NCBI GenBank assembly: GCA_902513955.1
Contig: CABXOW010000003.1
Location: forward strand, 1-64,000
DNA: 64,000 nt
Origin: an uncultured Pelagibacteraceae bacterium
GTDB taxonomy: Bacteria > Pseudomonadota > Alphaproteobacteria > Pelagibacterales > Pelagibacteraceae
Direction: 5' to 3'
The notes beneath the pieces are model-generated. The model searched no databases. It saw only the letters and a program-made list of their open reading frames with translations, and was not told the origin of the DNA. This document shows positions 21,017 through 31,914 of this stretch, piece after piece. The stretch's first letter is position 1, and each line of letters opens with the position of its first letter. Position numbers and translations under genes: made by a program.

Positions 21017-21797
21017 AGTGAAAAATTTTATAAAAATATTATCAATATTTACCTTGATCTTTTTTACAACAGCCCAATCTAATTCAGCTGAAAGAGCTAA
21101 ACTTTTAAAAACAGATTGGAGTTTTATAGGTCTTTTTGGCAAATTTGATAAAGGTTCATTACAAAGAGGTTATCAAGTTTACACAGAAGTTTGTTCTTCA
21201 TGTCATTCAATGAAATATATGAGTTATAGAAACTTAGGAGAAAAAGGGGGGCCAGAGTTTTCAGAGGCTGAAGTTAAGGCGATAGCAGCTTCATTTGAAG
21301 TTACCGATGGTCCAAATGCAGACGGTGAAATGTTTACAAGATCTGCAAGATTATCTGACAAATTTGTTATGCCTTATGAAAATGTTAAAGCTGCTGAAGC
21401 AGCTAATGGTGGTGCTTATCCACCTGACATGTCTGTTCTAGTTAAAGCTAGAGGTGGCGGAGTAGATTATGTTTATTCATTATTACTAGGTTATGAAGAA
21501 GCACCAAGTGGAATGACTTTAGATGAAGGTGTTTATTATAATAAATATATGTATGGAAATAAAATTAAGATGGCAAGCCCACTATCAGAAGGTATTGTAG
21601 AATATGGTGATGGGACAGAAGCAACTCTTGAGCAGATGTCAAAAGACGTGACAACGTTTTTAATGTGGGCAGCTGAACCTCATTTAGAGTCTAGACACCA
21701 AATGGGCTTCAAAGCTATTTTATATTTGATTATCCTAACTATTATGGTTTATTTTAGTATGAAAAAAATATGGTCACGTGTTGAATCTGAAGTTTAA
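21006..21797 (+). CDS. petC: Cytochrome c1
   Basis: [15 protein letters not shown] heme motif; C-terminal TM. Confidence 0.96.
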   Translation: MINKVKNFIKILSIFTLIFFTTAQSNSAERAKLLKTDWSFIGLFGKFDKGSLQRGYQVYTEVCSSCHSMKYMSYRNLGEKGGPEFSEAEVKAIAASFEVTDGPNADGEMFTRSARLSDKFVMPYENVKAAEAANGGAYPPDMSVLVKARGGGVDYVYSLLLGYEEAPSGMTLDEGVYYNKYMYGNKIKMASPLSEGIVEYGDGTEATLEQMSKDVTTFLMWAAEPHLESRHQMGFKAILYLIILTIMVYFSMKKIWSRVESEV

Positions 21798-22847
21798 TAC
21801 ATCTCCATCTTTAACTATATAATCTTTACCTTCTAATCTCATTTTTCCAATAGTTTTAGAATTTACCCAGCCATCATTTGCTACAAAATCTTCATAAGAA
21901 ATTGTTTCTGCTCTTATAAAACCTTTTTCAAAATCAGTATGAATTTCACCAGCAGCCTTAGGAGCTGTACAGTTTTTTTGAATTGTCCAAGCCCTTGTTT
22001 CTTCAGGGCCAGATGTGAAATAAGTATCTAATTCTAAGATTTTATAACCTTTCTGAATTAACATGCTCAATCCAGTTTCTTTTAAGCCAATCATTTCCAT
22101 ATAGCTTTTTCTCTCTGAAGACTCTAGCTCATTGATTTGATTCTCTATATCAGCTGATATAATCAGAGTATTTTCCTCACCAAATTTTTCTATAAAATTT
22201 TTTGTATAATGATTACCTTCTTGAACACTTTGTTCATCTACATTACATACAAATATTTTTGGTTTAATGGATAATAAGCCACTTTGATTGAGTTGTTTAT
22301 CTTCAAATTGAGATTTTAGAATTGAGATATCTTTATCATTATTAATACAATCTAGTGCTACTTCTAATATTCTAAGCTGTTCTTCATCAACATTTTTTTT
22401 GTTACTTTTTTCTAATCTTTTTTGAATTGACTCTAAGTCTGCCAACATCATCTCTGTTTCAATTATTTCCAAATCTCTGATGGGGTCTACTGTTGGATTG
22501 ACATTTTGAATATCATCTGAGTCAAAACATCTAATCATATGAATGATCGCATCAACTTCTCTAATATGTGATAAAAACTTATTACCTAATCCTTCTCCTT
22601 TTGATGCACCTTTTACTAGCCCAGCAATATCCACAAAAGAAATGGTAGTGTTAATGATTTTTTTAGATTTTGAAACTCTAGATAAATTATTTAATCTTTC
22701 GTCTGGTACAGGAACAATTCCAACATTTGGATCTATTGTGCAAAAAGGAAAATTTGCAGCTTGAGCCTTGCTAGAATTTGTTAAAGCATTGAATAAAGTA
22801 GATTTTCCTACATTGGGTAAACCAACAATCCCACATTTAAAGCTCAT
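21774..22847 (-). CDS. ychF: Ribosome-binding GTPase/ATPase YchF
   Basis: CGIVGLPNVGKSTLFNALT; FVDIAGLVKGASKGEGLGNKFL. Confidence 0.96.
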   Translation of the reverse strand: MSFKCGIVGLPNVGKSTLFNALTNSSKAQAANFPFCTIDPNVGIVPVPDERLNNLSRVSKSKKIINTTISFVDIAGLVKGASKGEGLGNKFLSHIREVDAIIHMIRCFDSDDIQNVNPTVDPIRDLEIIETEMMLADLESIQKRLEKSNKKNVDEEQLRILEVALDCINNDKDISILKSQFEDKQLNQSGLLSIKPKIFVCNVDEQSVQEGNHYTKNFIEKFGEENTLIISADIENQINELESSERKSYMEMIGLKETGLSMLIQKGYKILELDTYFTSGPEETRAWTIQKNCTAPKAAGEIHTDFEKGFIRAETISYEDFVANDGWVNSKTIGKMRLEGKDYIVKDGDVLNFRFNT

Positions 22848-23410
22848 TATTTGTTGTTATTAACTGTGCTAGAAAATAAATCTAATTTTTTTTCAACTAA
22901 TATAGAAATCGAGTCATTGATATGATTTGAGATTTTTTCTATACCAGCCAACTCTTCTTCCTCAAAATTTTGCAGAACAAAATCTCCAACTTCTATATTT
23001 TCTTTTGGTTTTCCAATGCCAATTCTTACTCTTGAATAATCTTTACCTATAAACTTATCAATGGATGCAATTCCATTATGCCCTGCGCTTGATCCACCAA
23101 ATTTTGCTTTAATTTTTCCAAATTCTACATCTAAATCATCATGGAAAACAATCACATCTTCTGCATCGATTTTAAAATATTCAATAAGTTCTCTAATACA
23201 AATTCCTGAATTATTCATAAATGTTAGAGGTTTAATTGCATACACTTTTTGATTACCAACATTACCAGTCGTTAGCAGACCTTTAAATTTTGGTTTTTGT
23301 TTTGATAATCCAAATTTTTTATTGATAGAGTCTATAATTTTAAAACCTACATTATGTCTATTATTTTCGCTATCTGGGGTTGGGTTGCCTAAGCCTACAA
23401 ATAAAAGCAT
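22847..23410 (-). CDS. pth: Peptidyl-tRNA hydrolase
   Basis: LLFVGLGNPTPDSENNRHNVGF; KPLTFMNNSG. Confidence 0.96.
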   Translation of the reverse strand: MLLFVGLGNPTPDSENNRHNVGFKIIDSINKKFGLSKQKPKFKGLLTTGNVGNQKVYAIKPLTFMNNSGICIRELIEYFKIDAEDVIVFHDDLDVEFGKIKAKFGGSSAGHNGIASIDKFIGKDYSRVRIGIGKPKENIEVGDFVLQNFEEEELAGIEKISNHINDSISILVEKKLDLFSSTVNNNK

Positions 23411-23446
23411 ATTTTTTAATGGATAGTAAAATTTAACTTTGGCAGG

Positions 23447-24166
23447 TTATTTTTTTTCTTCAGCTGCTTTTTTTTCTTCAGCTGCTTTTTTTTCTTCATC
23501 TTCTTTTTTTTCACCATCTGCTGCTGGTTTTTCACCATCTGTCGCTGCTTCAGAACCTTCTTCACCTTCTGCTGCTTCTGCTTCAGCAGGTTTTTCAGGC
23601 TCCTTCATTACCGTAGGTGCGGCCAAAGTTGCAATAACAAAGTCTCTACCTCTGATAGTTGGAGCTACATCTGTTTCCAAGTTGATTGATGATATTTTAA
23701 AACTTTCACCAATATCAACTCCATCTAGATCTATAACTAAACTTTCAGGAATTTTTTCACTTGGACATCTCAATTCTACTTTTCTTCTTACTATATTTAA
23801 AACTCCACCTCTCTTTAAACCGGGAGATTTTTCATGATTAATAAATTTTACAGGAACTTCTATTCGTATTTTTACACCTGGAACAACTCTTAAAAAATCT
23901 ACATGGATAGGATCATCAGAAATAATATGATATTTAATTTCTCTTGGAAGAACGTTCTGAGGTTTACCATCAACACTCAAAGTAACTATATTGGATAAAA
24001 AATTTTCTTTTTCAATAAGAGATTTTAACAATTTTTTAGAAATGGATATAGTCTCGTTTTGAGATTCACCACCATAAATTACTGCTGGCACGCTTCCATT
24101 ATTTCTAAGTGAACTTAGTTGGCCTTTAGTTTTTGTGCTTCTAATGTTTGCTTCTAATGAAATCAT
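23447..24166 (-). CDS. rplY: Ribosomal protein L25/Ctc with long acidic/lysine-rich C-terminal tail
   Basis: L25 N-domain plus TL5 C-domain; AEEKKAAEEKK tail. Confidence 0.93.
   Translation of the reverse strand: MISLEANIRSTKTKGQLSSLRNNGSVPAVIYGGESQNETISISKKLLKSLIEKENFLSNIVTLSVDGKPQNVLPREIKYHIISDDPIHVDFLRVVPGVKIRIEVPVKFINHEKSPGLKRGGVLNIVRRKVELRCPSEKIPESLVIDLDGVDIGESFKISSINLETDVAPTIRGRDFVIATLAAPTVMKEPEKPAEAEAAEGEEGSEAATDGEKPAADGEKKEDEEKKAAEEKKAAEEKK
23450..23495. repeat. 18-bp tandem repeat (~2.5 copies) encoding the L25 tail
   Basis: ttttttttcttcagctgc repeated head-to-tail. Confidence 0.8.
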
Positions 24167-24211
24167 AAAATCATGGGTTTTTAGCTCAAGTTCTTTAATA
24201 ACTCAAGGTAA

Positions 24212-25144
24212 TTATTTAAATAAATCCGAAACAGATGTTGAGTTAGATATCCTTTTAATAGCCTCGCCCATTAAGCCTGAAATTGGTAAAACCTCAATGT
24301 TTTTAGCTCCCTTAATCTTATCGTTGTTATCAATTGTATCTGTAATGACAAGATTTTTGATAACTGAATTTTTAATTTTATTTACAGCTTCACCACTTAA
24401 CACGCCATGGGTGATGTAAACATAAACTTCTTTTGCACCTCTATCTTTAAGAGCTTTTGCAGCATTAACTATCGTTCCACCTGAGTCAATAATATCATCA
24501 ACAATTATACAAGTTTTGTCTTTAACATCTCCAATTAAATTCATTACTTGAGATTGTCCTGGTTTCGGTCTTCTTTTATCAACAATTGCAAGTCCTACAT
24601 TTAATAGTTTTCCTAAGGCTCTAGCTCTTTCAGTACCACCAACATCTGGTGCAACACAAATAATGTTTTTACTTTTTATTTTTTTCTTTGCATGTCTTGC
24701 AAAAATTGGAGTTGCGAATAAGTTGTCAACCGGAATATCAAAAAAACCTTGAATTTGACCAGCATGTAAATCAACTGTTACAACTCTATCTGCACCAGCT
24801 TTAGTGATTAGATTTGATACAAGTTTAGCTGAGATCGAAGTTCTAGGAACAACTTTTCTATCTTGTCTTGCGTATCCGAAGTAAGGAATTACTGTTGTAA
24901 TATTTTTTGCAGACGATCTTTTTAATGCGTCTATACAAAGTAAAAGTTCCATAAGATTATCGTTAGCAGGTGATGAAACTGACTGAATAATAAAAATACT
25001 ATTTCCTCTTATATTTTCATTAATCTCAACATAGATTTCACCATCAGAAAAATTTCTGATACTAGAGTTTACCAACTTAGACTTTAAATATTTTGCAATA
25101 TTTTTGCTAAGAGGCTTGTTGCTATTTCCGGATAATAATTTCAT
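24212..25144 (-). CDS. prs: Ribose-phosphate pyrophosphokinase
   Basis: [50 protein letters not shown]. Confidence 0.97.
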   Translation of the reverse strand: MKLLSGNSNKPLSKNIAKYLKSKLVNSSIRNFSDGEIYVEINENIRGNSIFIIQSVSSPANDNLMELLLCIDALKRSSAKNITTVIPYFGYARQDRKVVPRTSISAKLVSNLITKAGADRVVTVDLHAGQIQGFFDIPVDNLFATPIFARHAKKKIKSKNIICVAPDVGGTERARALGKLLNVGLAIVDKRRPKPGQSQVMNLIGDVKDKTCIIVDDIIDSGGTIVNAAKALKDRGAKEVYVYITHGVLSGEAVNKIKNSVIKNLVITDTIDNNDKIKGAKNIEVLPISGLMGEAIKRISNSTSVSDLFK

Positions 25145-25152
25145 TAAAAAAC

Positions 25153-25917
25153 CTAATTAAGCATAATTATTGAAATATTTCTACCATAATCATTATGTTT
25201 TAATTTTAAAGCTCTTCTTGCGCTGAAAAATTTATTTTTTATATTAAAAGTATCAATATTTAAAACATCTATATTTTTAACCTTAATTGTTTTTAATGAT
25301 GTGTATATATAATTAGTCAAATCAAAATATAATTTATTTTTTTTACTCTTAAAAAACGTAAAATTTTTTTTATTCTTTTTAATAAATTTTCTCTTAAAAT
25401 CCTCTTTAACTTCATAATTTTTTAGAGAAATAGATGGACCTATAACAGCAGTAATATTTTCTAATCTGCAGCCTTTTTTTATCATGAATTTAATTACTTT
25501 AATTATAATGCCTTTAAAAGCGCCTTTCCAACCAGCATGTATTGCAGCTATCATCTTCATTTTATCATCATAAATTAATATTGGAGTACAATCAGCAGTT
25601 AAAACAGCAATAGGCAAATTTCTTTGATTGGTAATTACAGCATCAGCTTTAGGTTTTTTTTTATTATTATATTTTCCATCAATGAATATGAACTTGTTAC
25701 TGTGGATTTGATTAAGTAAAAAAATATTTTTTGCGTTATTACTAATTTTTTTTTTTACAATTTGTAAGTTTTTTTTAATATTTGTTTTATTATCTAATGA
25801 GCCCGGCCCACAGTTTAAACTTTTATAAATATTTTTAGAATGACCACCAATACTATTAAAAAAGCCATGTTTAAGATTTTTTATTTTTGCTAATTTTTTT
25901 GATCTAATCAATTTCAA
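25153..25917 (-). CDS. Laccase-domain / PgeF-YfiH family purine nucleoside/peptidoglycan editing protein
   Basis: [28 protein letters not shown]. Confidence 0.92.
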   Translation of the reverse strand: MKLIRSKKLAKIKNLKHGFFNSIGGHSKNIYKSLNCGPGSLDNKTNIKKNLQIVKKKISNNAKNIFLLNQIHSNKFIFIDGKYNNKKKPKADAVITNQRNLPIAVLTADCTPILIYDDKMKMIAAIHAGWKGAFKGIIIKVIKFMIKKGCRLENITAVIGPSISLKNYEVKEDFKRKFIKKNKKNFTFFKSKKNKLYFDLTNYIYTSLKTIKVKNIDVLNIDTFNIKNKFFSARRALKLKHNDYGRNISIIMLN

Positions 25918-26956
25918 AACCTGTTTTGAATTTATTTTTTTTCTTTTTTATTAACATTACTTTAAATAGTTCACCCATTTGTTTTTCATCTATAAGACGT
26001 CTAATTCTATAAAATAAGTCTGATTTTTTCGAGAAAGGTATATTTTTACTTATAATTTCAGCTCTTTGAACTATCCCCATACTAGTTAAAAATTTTTTTT
26101 GATTACTAATAATAGAATTTAAATCATTAAATTGATAAATAAATTTTTTAAATAAATTGAAGTTAATATTATACGTTATGTCAGAGTCCCCAATATCTTC
26201 TAAAATGTTTGAATGTTTATGATTTCTGATTGCTTGTAGTGTCTCGTGCATTTTAAAATTTAGATATCCATAATCAATTATTAGTATTCCGCCATCATTT
26301 TTTATAATTAAATTACAAACATTTTTTAAATATTCAAATGAATCTGGAGAATATTCAATAATTTCTTGATCTTTTGAAATTACAAAGTTTAGGTTCTGCT
26401 CAATATTTTTTATGTCTGTTGGTTGATTTTTAAATTCAGCTTTTTTTTTCTCCTTTAAATGAACAAATCTTTCAACCCAACCTTCTTTTTTTTTGAAAAA
26501 TTGTTTAATTGGTAGTGCATCAAAAAACTCATTTGCTAAAAATATTGTTGGATATGAATTATTTATTTTTATATCTTCTACCCAAGTTATTTTTTCAGAT
26601 TTTAAATTCAATTGTTGTTGTTTTTTCAATAGTTCACTTTTTTCATGTATTTGAAAATTACAATTAAGAAAACATTCTGGGAAATTTTTTAATGTTTCAA
26701 TTACAACTTTCATCATCTCGCCATTTCCTGCTCCAAACTCCAGCAAATTAAATTTTTTAGGTGACCCAATACTTTTCCAAAAGGTAACCACCCAGATTGC
26801 TATTATTTCTGAAAAAAGTCTTGTAATGTTTGGAGCAGTAATAAAATCACCTTCTTTTCCAAAGGGATTTTTTTTCATGTAGTATCCAGTAACTTTGTTG
26901 TAAAGAGCAAATTCTATAAATTGATCTAAGGGTAAATTTCTTCTATTTATTTTCAT
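25904..26956 (-). CDS. MidA/NDUFAF7-family SAM-dependent methyltransferase
   Basis: ALYNKVTGYYMKKNPFGKEGDFITAPNI; FNLLEFGAGNGEMM; NEFFDALPIKQF. Confidence 0.92.
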   Translation of the reverse strand: MKINRRNLPLDQFIEFALYNKVTGYYMKKNPFGKEGDFITAPNITRLFSEIIAIWVVTFWKSIGSPKKFNLLEFGAGNGEMMKVVIETLKNFPECFLNCNFQIHEKSELLKKQQQLNLKSEKITWVEDIKINNSYPTIFLANEFFDALPIKQFFKKKEGWVERFVHLKEKKKAEFKNQPTDIKNIEQNLNFVISKDQEIIEYSPDSFEYLKNVCNLIIKNDGGILIIDYGYLNFKMHETLQAIRNHKHSNILEDIGDSDITYNINFNLFKKFIYQFNDLNSIISNQKKFLTSMGIVQRAEIISKNIPFSKKSDLFYRIRRLIDEKQMGELFKVMLIKKKKNKFKTGFEID

Positions 26957-27716
26957 TTTTAAGGTAAAAAATAATTATTCCAATTGAGGCAAATACTAAA
27001 CTAATTATTTGTCCCATAGTTAAATTCAAAATTAAATAACCTATTTGTTCATCAGGTACTCTAAAAAATTCGATAAAGAATCTAAATAGAGAATAAAAAA
27101 TTAAAAATAATCCTGAAATTAAACCAGGTTTTTTTAAATAGTTTCTATTTATAAAATAAATTAATATTAAAAATAAAATTATACCTTCTAAAGTTGCTTC
27201 ATACAATTGTGATGGATGTCTAGACAATTTGTCTATTTTAATAAAAATAACTGACCATGGTAAATCGGAAGCTCTTCCATAAAGTTCTGAATTTATAAAG
27301 TTAGCCAATCTTCCAAAAAAAATTCCAATTGGTGCAACTAATGATACTTGGTCTAAATAAGAAAATGGATTTTGATTATTTTTTTTTGCAAAAATGTAAC
27401 TTGAAGCAATTACTCCCAACAAACCTCCATGAAATGACATTCCACCTTGCCAAATCTTAAAAATATCTAAAATATTATCCAAGTAATAAGAAAAGTTATA
27501 AAATATGATGTAGCCTATTCTCCCGCCTAAAATTATTCCGATTATAAGGTAAGTTATATAGTCATCAAATTTTTCATTTATATCAGAATTTTTGATAAAT
27601 ATTTTTTTGCACAATGACCAGCCAATTACAATTCCTAAAATATAAGCTAAAGAATACCATCTAATTTCAAATGACATAATTTGAAAAGCTACGGGGTCAA
27701 AATTATTGATGAACAT
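26943..27716 (-). CDS. lgt: Prolipoprotein diacylglyceryl transferase
   Basis: WQGGMSFHGGLLG; GRLANFINSELYGR. Confidence 0.95.
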   Translation of the reverse strand: MFINNFDPVAFQIMSFEIRWYSLAYILGIVIGWSLCKKIFIKNSDINEKFDDYITYLIIGIILGGRIGYIIFYNFSYYLDNILDIFKIWQGGMSFHGGLLGVIASSYIFAKKNNQNPFSYLDQVSLVAPIGIFFGRLANFINSELYGRASDLPWSVIFIKIDKLSRHPSQLYEATLEGIILFLILIYFINRNYLKKPGLISGLFLIFYSLFRFFIEFFRVPDEQIGYLILNLTMGQIISLVFASIGIIIFYLKNENK

Positions 27717-27733
27717 TTTAAATAATACTTATA

Positions 27734-27994
27734 ATGTATATCTTAAATATGAAAAATTCTAAATTTATAATTGATAAACTTGGTAAACTTTTTGAACAAG
27801 GTATTATTTCTTCAAAAGATCTTAGTTCAGAGCTCTTTAATATTTTAAGATCCAAAAGAGATGAAATTGTTTTTAAAATGAAACTTGTTAGCAAAGATGA
27901 ATTTGAAGTATTATCTAAACGTGTTGAAAATTTAGAAAATAAAATTAAAAAATTAGAAACAAAAAAAAAAACTAAACGGGCAAAAAAATCTTAA
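27734..27994 (+). CDS. Accessory factor UbiK/BMFP-family small coiled-coil protein
   Basis: KLVSKDEFEVLSKRVENLENKIKKLE. Confidence 0.7.
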   Translation: MYILNMKNSKFIIDKLGKLFEQGIISSKDLSSELFNILRSKRDEIVFKMKLVSKDEFEVLSKRVENLENKIKKLETKKKTKRAKKS

Positions 27995-29300
27995 CTCGTA
28001 ATCCGTTCATTTTAGATTTATCAAGAATAATATTTCCACCATGAGATTTAATGATGTCTGATGCTATAGACAATCCAAGACCTACGCTGGATTTTGACTC
28101 TGTTCTACCTTTGTCAATTTTATAAAATGGCCTGAATACATTTTCATGTTCTTTTTTTGGAATACCAGAACCGTTATCATCAATTATAATTAATAAATTT
28201 GTATTTTCTTTATTAAGTTTAATTTCAACTTTATTTCCATAATTTAAAGCATTATCGATTATATTATTTAAACATCGGTTAATTAAATTTTTTCTACCAT
28301 TTATGAAAATATTGGGCAGCAAATCTTTTTGAATATTTTGATTATTGTATTTGCTAACAACTTGCTCTATCAATTCTGATAGGTTAAACATTTCATCTTT
28401 TTCAATATAAGATGAACTTGTAAATTGAAGATACTCGTTAAGCATTTTTTCCATCTCATTAATATCTTCTGCTAATTTTTTAGCTAAATCTTTATCTTTA
28501 ATAAAAGCAATTTGCAGTTTCATTCTTGTAAGTGGAGTTCTTAAATCATGACTTATGCCAGATAACATTTCAGTTCTTTGATTTAGATGCCGGAGTATTC
28601 TTTTTCTCATTTTATCGAACTCATGTCCTGCTTGTCTTATTTCTAGAGCTCCTGATGGTTTGAACTCTTCTATTTCCTCACCTTTACCAAATCTTTCAGC
28701 AGCACGCGCAAGGTTAGTAATCGGTCTAGTTTGATTTTTTAAAAATATTAATGAAATCACCACCATTATAATTGCCGGAACAGTAATCCAAAGTGCAAAT
28801 ATTCTTGCCGATGAACTTGCCACTCTATCTTTGGGTACTAGAAATCTAAAGTAACCATTTTCATATTTTATTCTTAAGTCAATTAATTCTTTATAATTAG
28901 TAGTATCAAACCAATATTCTTTTGGGTTAAAATTTGATTTTAATTCTCGTCTTAGTGTTCTATCAATTGGACTAAACCATCTTTCGGTATATTTATTTTC
29001 AAAATCTTTGTTGTTAATAAGTTCTATATTTAGATCTATAAATAAAGAAAAGAGATTTTTTAATTCATCTTTGTTTGTTTTTTCATTATCATAAACTTCA
29101 ACAAACGTATTGATTTCATTTATTAATGCTCTAGTCATTCCTTTATTAGTTTTGATCCATAGACTATCAAAAAATACAATTGTTATAATTAATTGAAGAA
29201 CCAAAACAGGTACTGCTACAATTAAAAGTGCTCTGTAAAATAATCTTTTAGGTAATATTTTTTTTAGAAAATTATTCAATCCAAAGAACATATCCAGCAC
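27972..29300 (-). CDS. envZ: EnvZ-like sensor histidine kinase
   Basis: HAMP plus GISHDLRTPLTRMKLQ H-box, NALNYG N-box, GLGLSIASDIIKSHGG. Confidence 0.88.
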   Translation of the reverse strand: MLDMFFGLNNFLKKILPKRLFYRALLIVAVPVLVLQLIITIVFFDSLWIKTNKGMTRALINEINTFVEVYDNEKTNKDELKNLFSLFIDLNIELINNKDFENKYTERWFSPIDRTLRRELKSNFNPKEYWFDTTNYKELIDLRIKYENGYFRFLVPKDRVASSSARIFALWITVPAIIMVVISLIFLKNQTRPITNLARAAERFGKGEEIEEFKPSGALEIRQAGHEFDKMRKRILRHLNQRTEMLSGISHDLRTPLTRMKLQIAFIKDKDLAKKLAEDINEMEKMLNEYLQFTSSSYIEKDEMFNLSELIEQVVSKYNNQNIQKDLLPNIFINGRKNLINRCLNNIIDNALNYGNKVEIKLNKENTNLLIIIDDNGSGIPKKEHENVFRPFYKIDKGRTESKSSVGLGLSIASDIIKSHGGNIILDKSKMNGLRVKIFLPV

Positions 29301-29949
29301 CTCTTATTGTTTGTAAAAATTTTGGATTTTTAGGATCAATTTCAATTTTTTTTCTTAATCTTGTGATAATTACATCTATAGATCTTTCTTTATCAAGTTC
29401 AATTAATTGACCAATATCTTCTCTTGAAAATGTTTTGCCAGGATTGTTAATCATTTTTTCTAAAATTATTTTTTCTGTATTATTAATTTTAAATTCATTA
29501 TCATTTTTGAGTATTAAAAGTTTATTTAAATCAATTTTAATATTTGCAAACTCAATAATTCTTACTTGTTCAGTTTTTAAAGTTTTATCTAAAATATTTT
29601 TAATTCTCAAAATTAACTCTTTTGGTTCAAATGGTTTTGGTAAATAATCATCAGCTCCAGTCTCTAAACCCTCGACTCTTTCACTTGCTTCTCCTTTAGC
29701 AGTTAAAAGAATAATCGGAGTGTCTAATTTTTTTTTATGTTCTTTGATAAAGTCCAATCCATTTTTTCCTGGCATCATTATATCTAAAATTATTAAATCA
29801 AATTTTATAATATGGATTTTTTCCGATGCGTTTTCGGCACTATCTGCAGTTGTAACTAAAAAATTATTTTCATTTAAGTATTTTTTAACTAAAGATCTAA
29901 TTCCATCATCATCATCAACAACCAGGATATGAGCAATAAATTTATCCAT
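29272..29949 (-). CDS. ompR: OmpR-family response regulator
   Basis: VDDDDGIRSL, DLIILDIMMPGKNGL, C-terminal winged helix; overlaps the kinase gene. Confidence 0.9.
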   Translation of the reverse strand: MDKFIAHILVVDDDDGIRSLVKKYLNENNFLVTTADSAENASEKIHIIKFDLIILDIMMPGKNGLDFIKEHKKKLDTPIILLTAKGEASERVEGLETGADDYLPKPFEPKELILRIKNILDKTLKTEQVRIIEFANIKIDLNKLLILKNDNEFKINNTEKIILEKMINNPGKTFSREDIGQLIELDKERSIDVIITRLRKKIEIDPKNPKFLQTIRGAGYVLWIE

Positions 29950-30427
29950 TTATAATTTTGCTTAACACATTATCAAAATTAATTACTTCCTCTGAATTTG
30001 AATTAAGTAATGCATTGTAAATCCTTTTCTTTTGTAGATCAAAAATCTCATTAAATATTTTCATTCCTTTTTCGTTTAAAAAAACATGCTTCACTCTAGT
30101 GTCTAGATCATCTCTTTTAAAAGTTACAATTTCTAATTTGATTAAATCTTTAAGTACTCTGTTTAGGCTTTGCTTCGTAACTTTTAGTCGTTTTAAAAGC
30201 TCTGAAATCGAAATACCCTGGTACATTGATAATAAGTGAATAACTTTATGGTGAGCTAAACCAATAGAATGTCTATCTAATACTTTTTTGGCGTCTGAAA
30301 AAGTTTCTCTGTAGCTAACAAATAATTTTTCAATTAAATCTTTTAGTTGTTCATCTTTTAAATATAAAAGTTCTTTCATGATAGGTAAGTTATATTGACA
30401 TATTATAGATACAAAGATAATTTTCAT
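29942..30427 (-). CDS. MarR-family transcriptional regulator
   Basis: GISISELLKRLKVTKQSLNRVLKDLIKLEIVTFKRDDLDTRVKHVFLNEKG wHTH. Confidence 0.88.
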   Translation of the reverse strand: MKIIFVSIICQYNLPIMKELLYLKDEQLKDLIEKLFVSYRETFSDAKKVLDRHSIGLAHHKVIHLLSMYQGISISELLKRLKVTKQSLNRVLKDLIKLEIVTFKRDDLDTRVKHVFLNEKGMKIFNEIFDLQKKRIYNALLNSNSEEVINFDNVLSKIING

Positions 30428-30449
30428 TAATAATTTAAAAATTTCATAA

Positions 30450-31331
30450 ATGACACCGTACGATAAAAGATCTGGAAAAATTTGGTATAATAGTGAGTTA
30501 GTTGATTGGGCTGACGCTAAGATACATCTTTTAAATCATGGACTTCACTATGCCAGTTGCGTTTTTGAGGGTGAGCGGGTGTATGATGGCTCAATATTTA
30601 AATTGGAGGAACATACTTCAAGACTTTTTTATTCAGCAGAAAGAATGGGAATGACAATTCCTTACACTGAAAAAGAAATAAATGATGCCTGTAATAAAAT
30701 AATTTCAGTTCAAAATGTTGAAAATGGATATGTAAGACCTACTATTTGGAGAGGAAGTGAAATGATGGCAATATCAGCACAAAAAACAAAAATTCATGTT
30801 GCTATAGCTACTTGGGAATGGGGTTCTTATTTTGATCCAAAACTAAAAGTAGAAGGGATAAAGCTAAATATTTCAAACTGGCGAAGACCTGCACCGAACA
30901 CAATTCCTTGGGATACAAAAGCCTCAGGTTTATACATGATCTGCACTTTGTCTAAGCATGAAGCAGAAAAACAAGGTTATACCGATTCATTAATGTTAGA
31001 TTATGAAGGAAATGTTGCTGAAGCAACTGGAGCAAATATTTTTTTTAAAGATAAAAATGGAGAAATTCATACTCCAATTCCAGATTCTTTTTTAGACGGA
31101 ATAACAAGAAGAACAGTTATTGGAATCGCTAAATCAAAAAATATCAAAGTTCATGAAAGAAAAATAAATCCATCAGAACTCTCTAATTTTGCTGGTTGTT
31201 TTTTGACTGGAACGGCTGCAGAAGTAACACCCGTATCATGTATTGCAGAAAATCAATTTAAGGTATGTGAGACTATAATTGATTTAAACGAAAGTTATCA
31301 AGTTTTAGTAAGAAAGAAAAAAGTAGCTTAA
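30450..31331 (+). CDS. ilvE: Branched-chain amino acid aminotransferase
   Basis: NHGLHYASCVFEGERVYDG; EGNVAEATGANIF. Confidence 0.95.
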   Translation: MTPYDKRSGKIWYNSELVDWADAKIHLLNHGLHYASCVFEGERVYDGSIFKLEEHTSRLFYSAERMGMTIPYTEKEINDACNKIISVQNVENGYVRPTIWRGSEMMAISAQKTKIHVAIATWEWGSYFDPKLKVEGIKLNISNWRRPAPNTIPWDTKASGLYMICTLSKHEAEKQGYTDSLMLDYEGNVAEATGANIFFKDKNGEIHTPIPDSFLDGITRRTVIGIAKSKNIKVHERKINPSELSNFAGCFLTGTAAEVTPVSCIAENQFKVCETIIDLNESYQVLVRKKKVA

Positions 31332-31912
31332 TCTTTTTTATCTTCTGACATAGCATGATCTATTCCTTTACGCATATAATCATACCCAGTGAAAAGAGTT
31401 AAAAATGCCGAAAGCCAAAGTAAAATAATTCCAATAGTTTGAGCATTATAATCTTGAAAATTAATAATCTTGTTTCCAGTTTCTCCAGATAATAGAAGAG
31501 CTATTGAAATCATTTGTAAAACAGTTTTTAGTTTTGCTAGATTTGACACAGGAAGTTTTATTTTTCCTTTAGCCAAAAATTCTCTTAATCCTGAAATTAA
31601 AATTTCACGTGTAAGAATAATTATTGCCGCAATAACCTCATAATGTCCAATGGTACCATCCATTACTAATAAGATTAAAGCAGTAGCTACAATAATTTTA
31701 TCTGCAATTGGATCCAATAATTCACCCAATTTAGACTCTTCTCCAAGCATCCGAGCTAACATTCCATCCAAAAAATCAGTGAATGAAGCTACTATAAATA
31801 ATATTAATGCAGTTAAATCTCCATATAAACCTGGGAGATAAAAAGCCAACACAAAGAAGGGAACAATTATTATTCGTCCGATTGTTAATAAATTTGGAAT
31901 TTTTCTAAGCAT
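31328..31912 (-). CDS. pgsA: CDP-diacylglycerol-glycerol-3-phosphate 3-phosphatidyltransferase
   Basis: CDP-OH-P motif DFLDGMLARMLGEESKLGELLDPIADKI. Confidence 0.95.
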   Translation of the reverse strand: MLRKIPNLLTIGRIIIVPFFVLAFYLPGLYGDLTALILFIVASFTDFLDGMLARMLGEESKLGELLDPIADKIIVATALILLVMDGTIGHYEVIAAIIILTREILISGLREFLAKGKIKLPVSNLAKLKTVLQMISIALLLSGETGNKIINFQDYNAQTIGIILLWLSAFLTLFTGYDYMRKGIDHAMSEDKKD

Positions 31913-31914
31913 AA

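Noticed and set aside
27972-29949. EnvZ/OmpR-like pair as novel signalling system
   Set aside because: Conventional overlapping kinase/regulator architecture in a housekeeping context.
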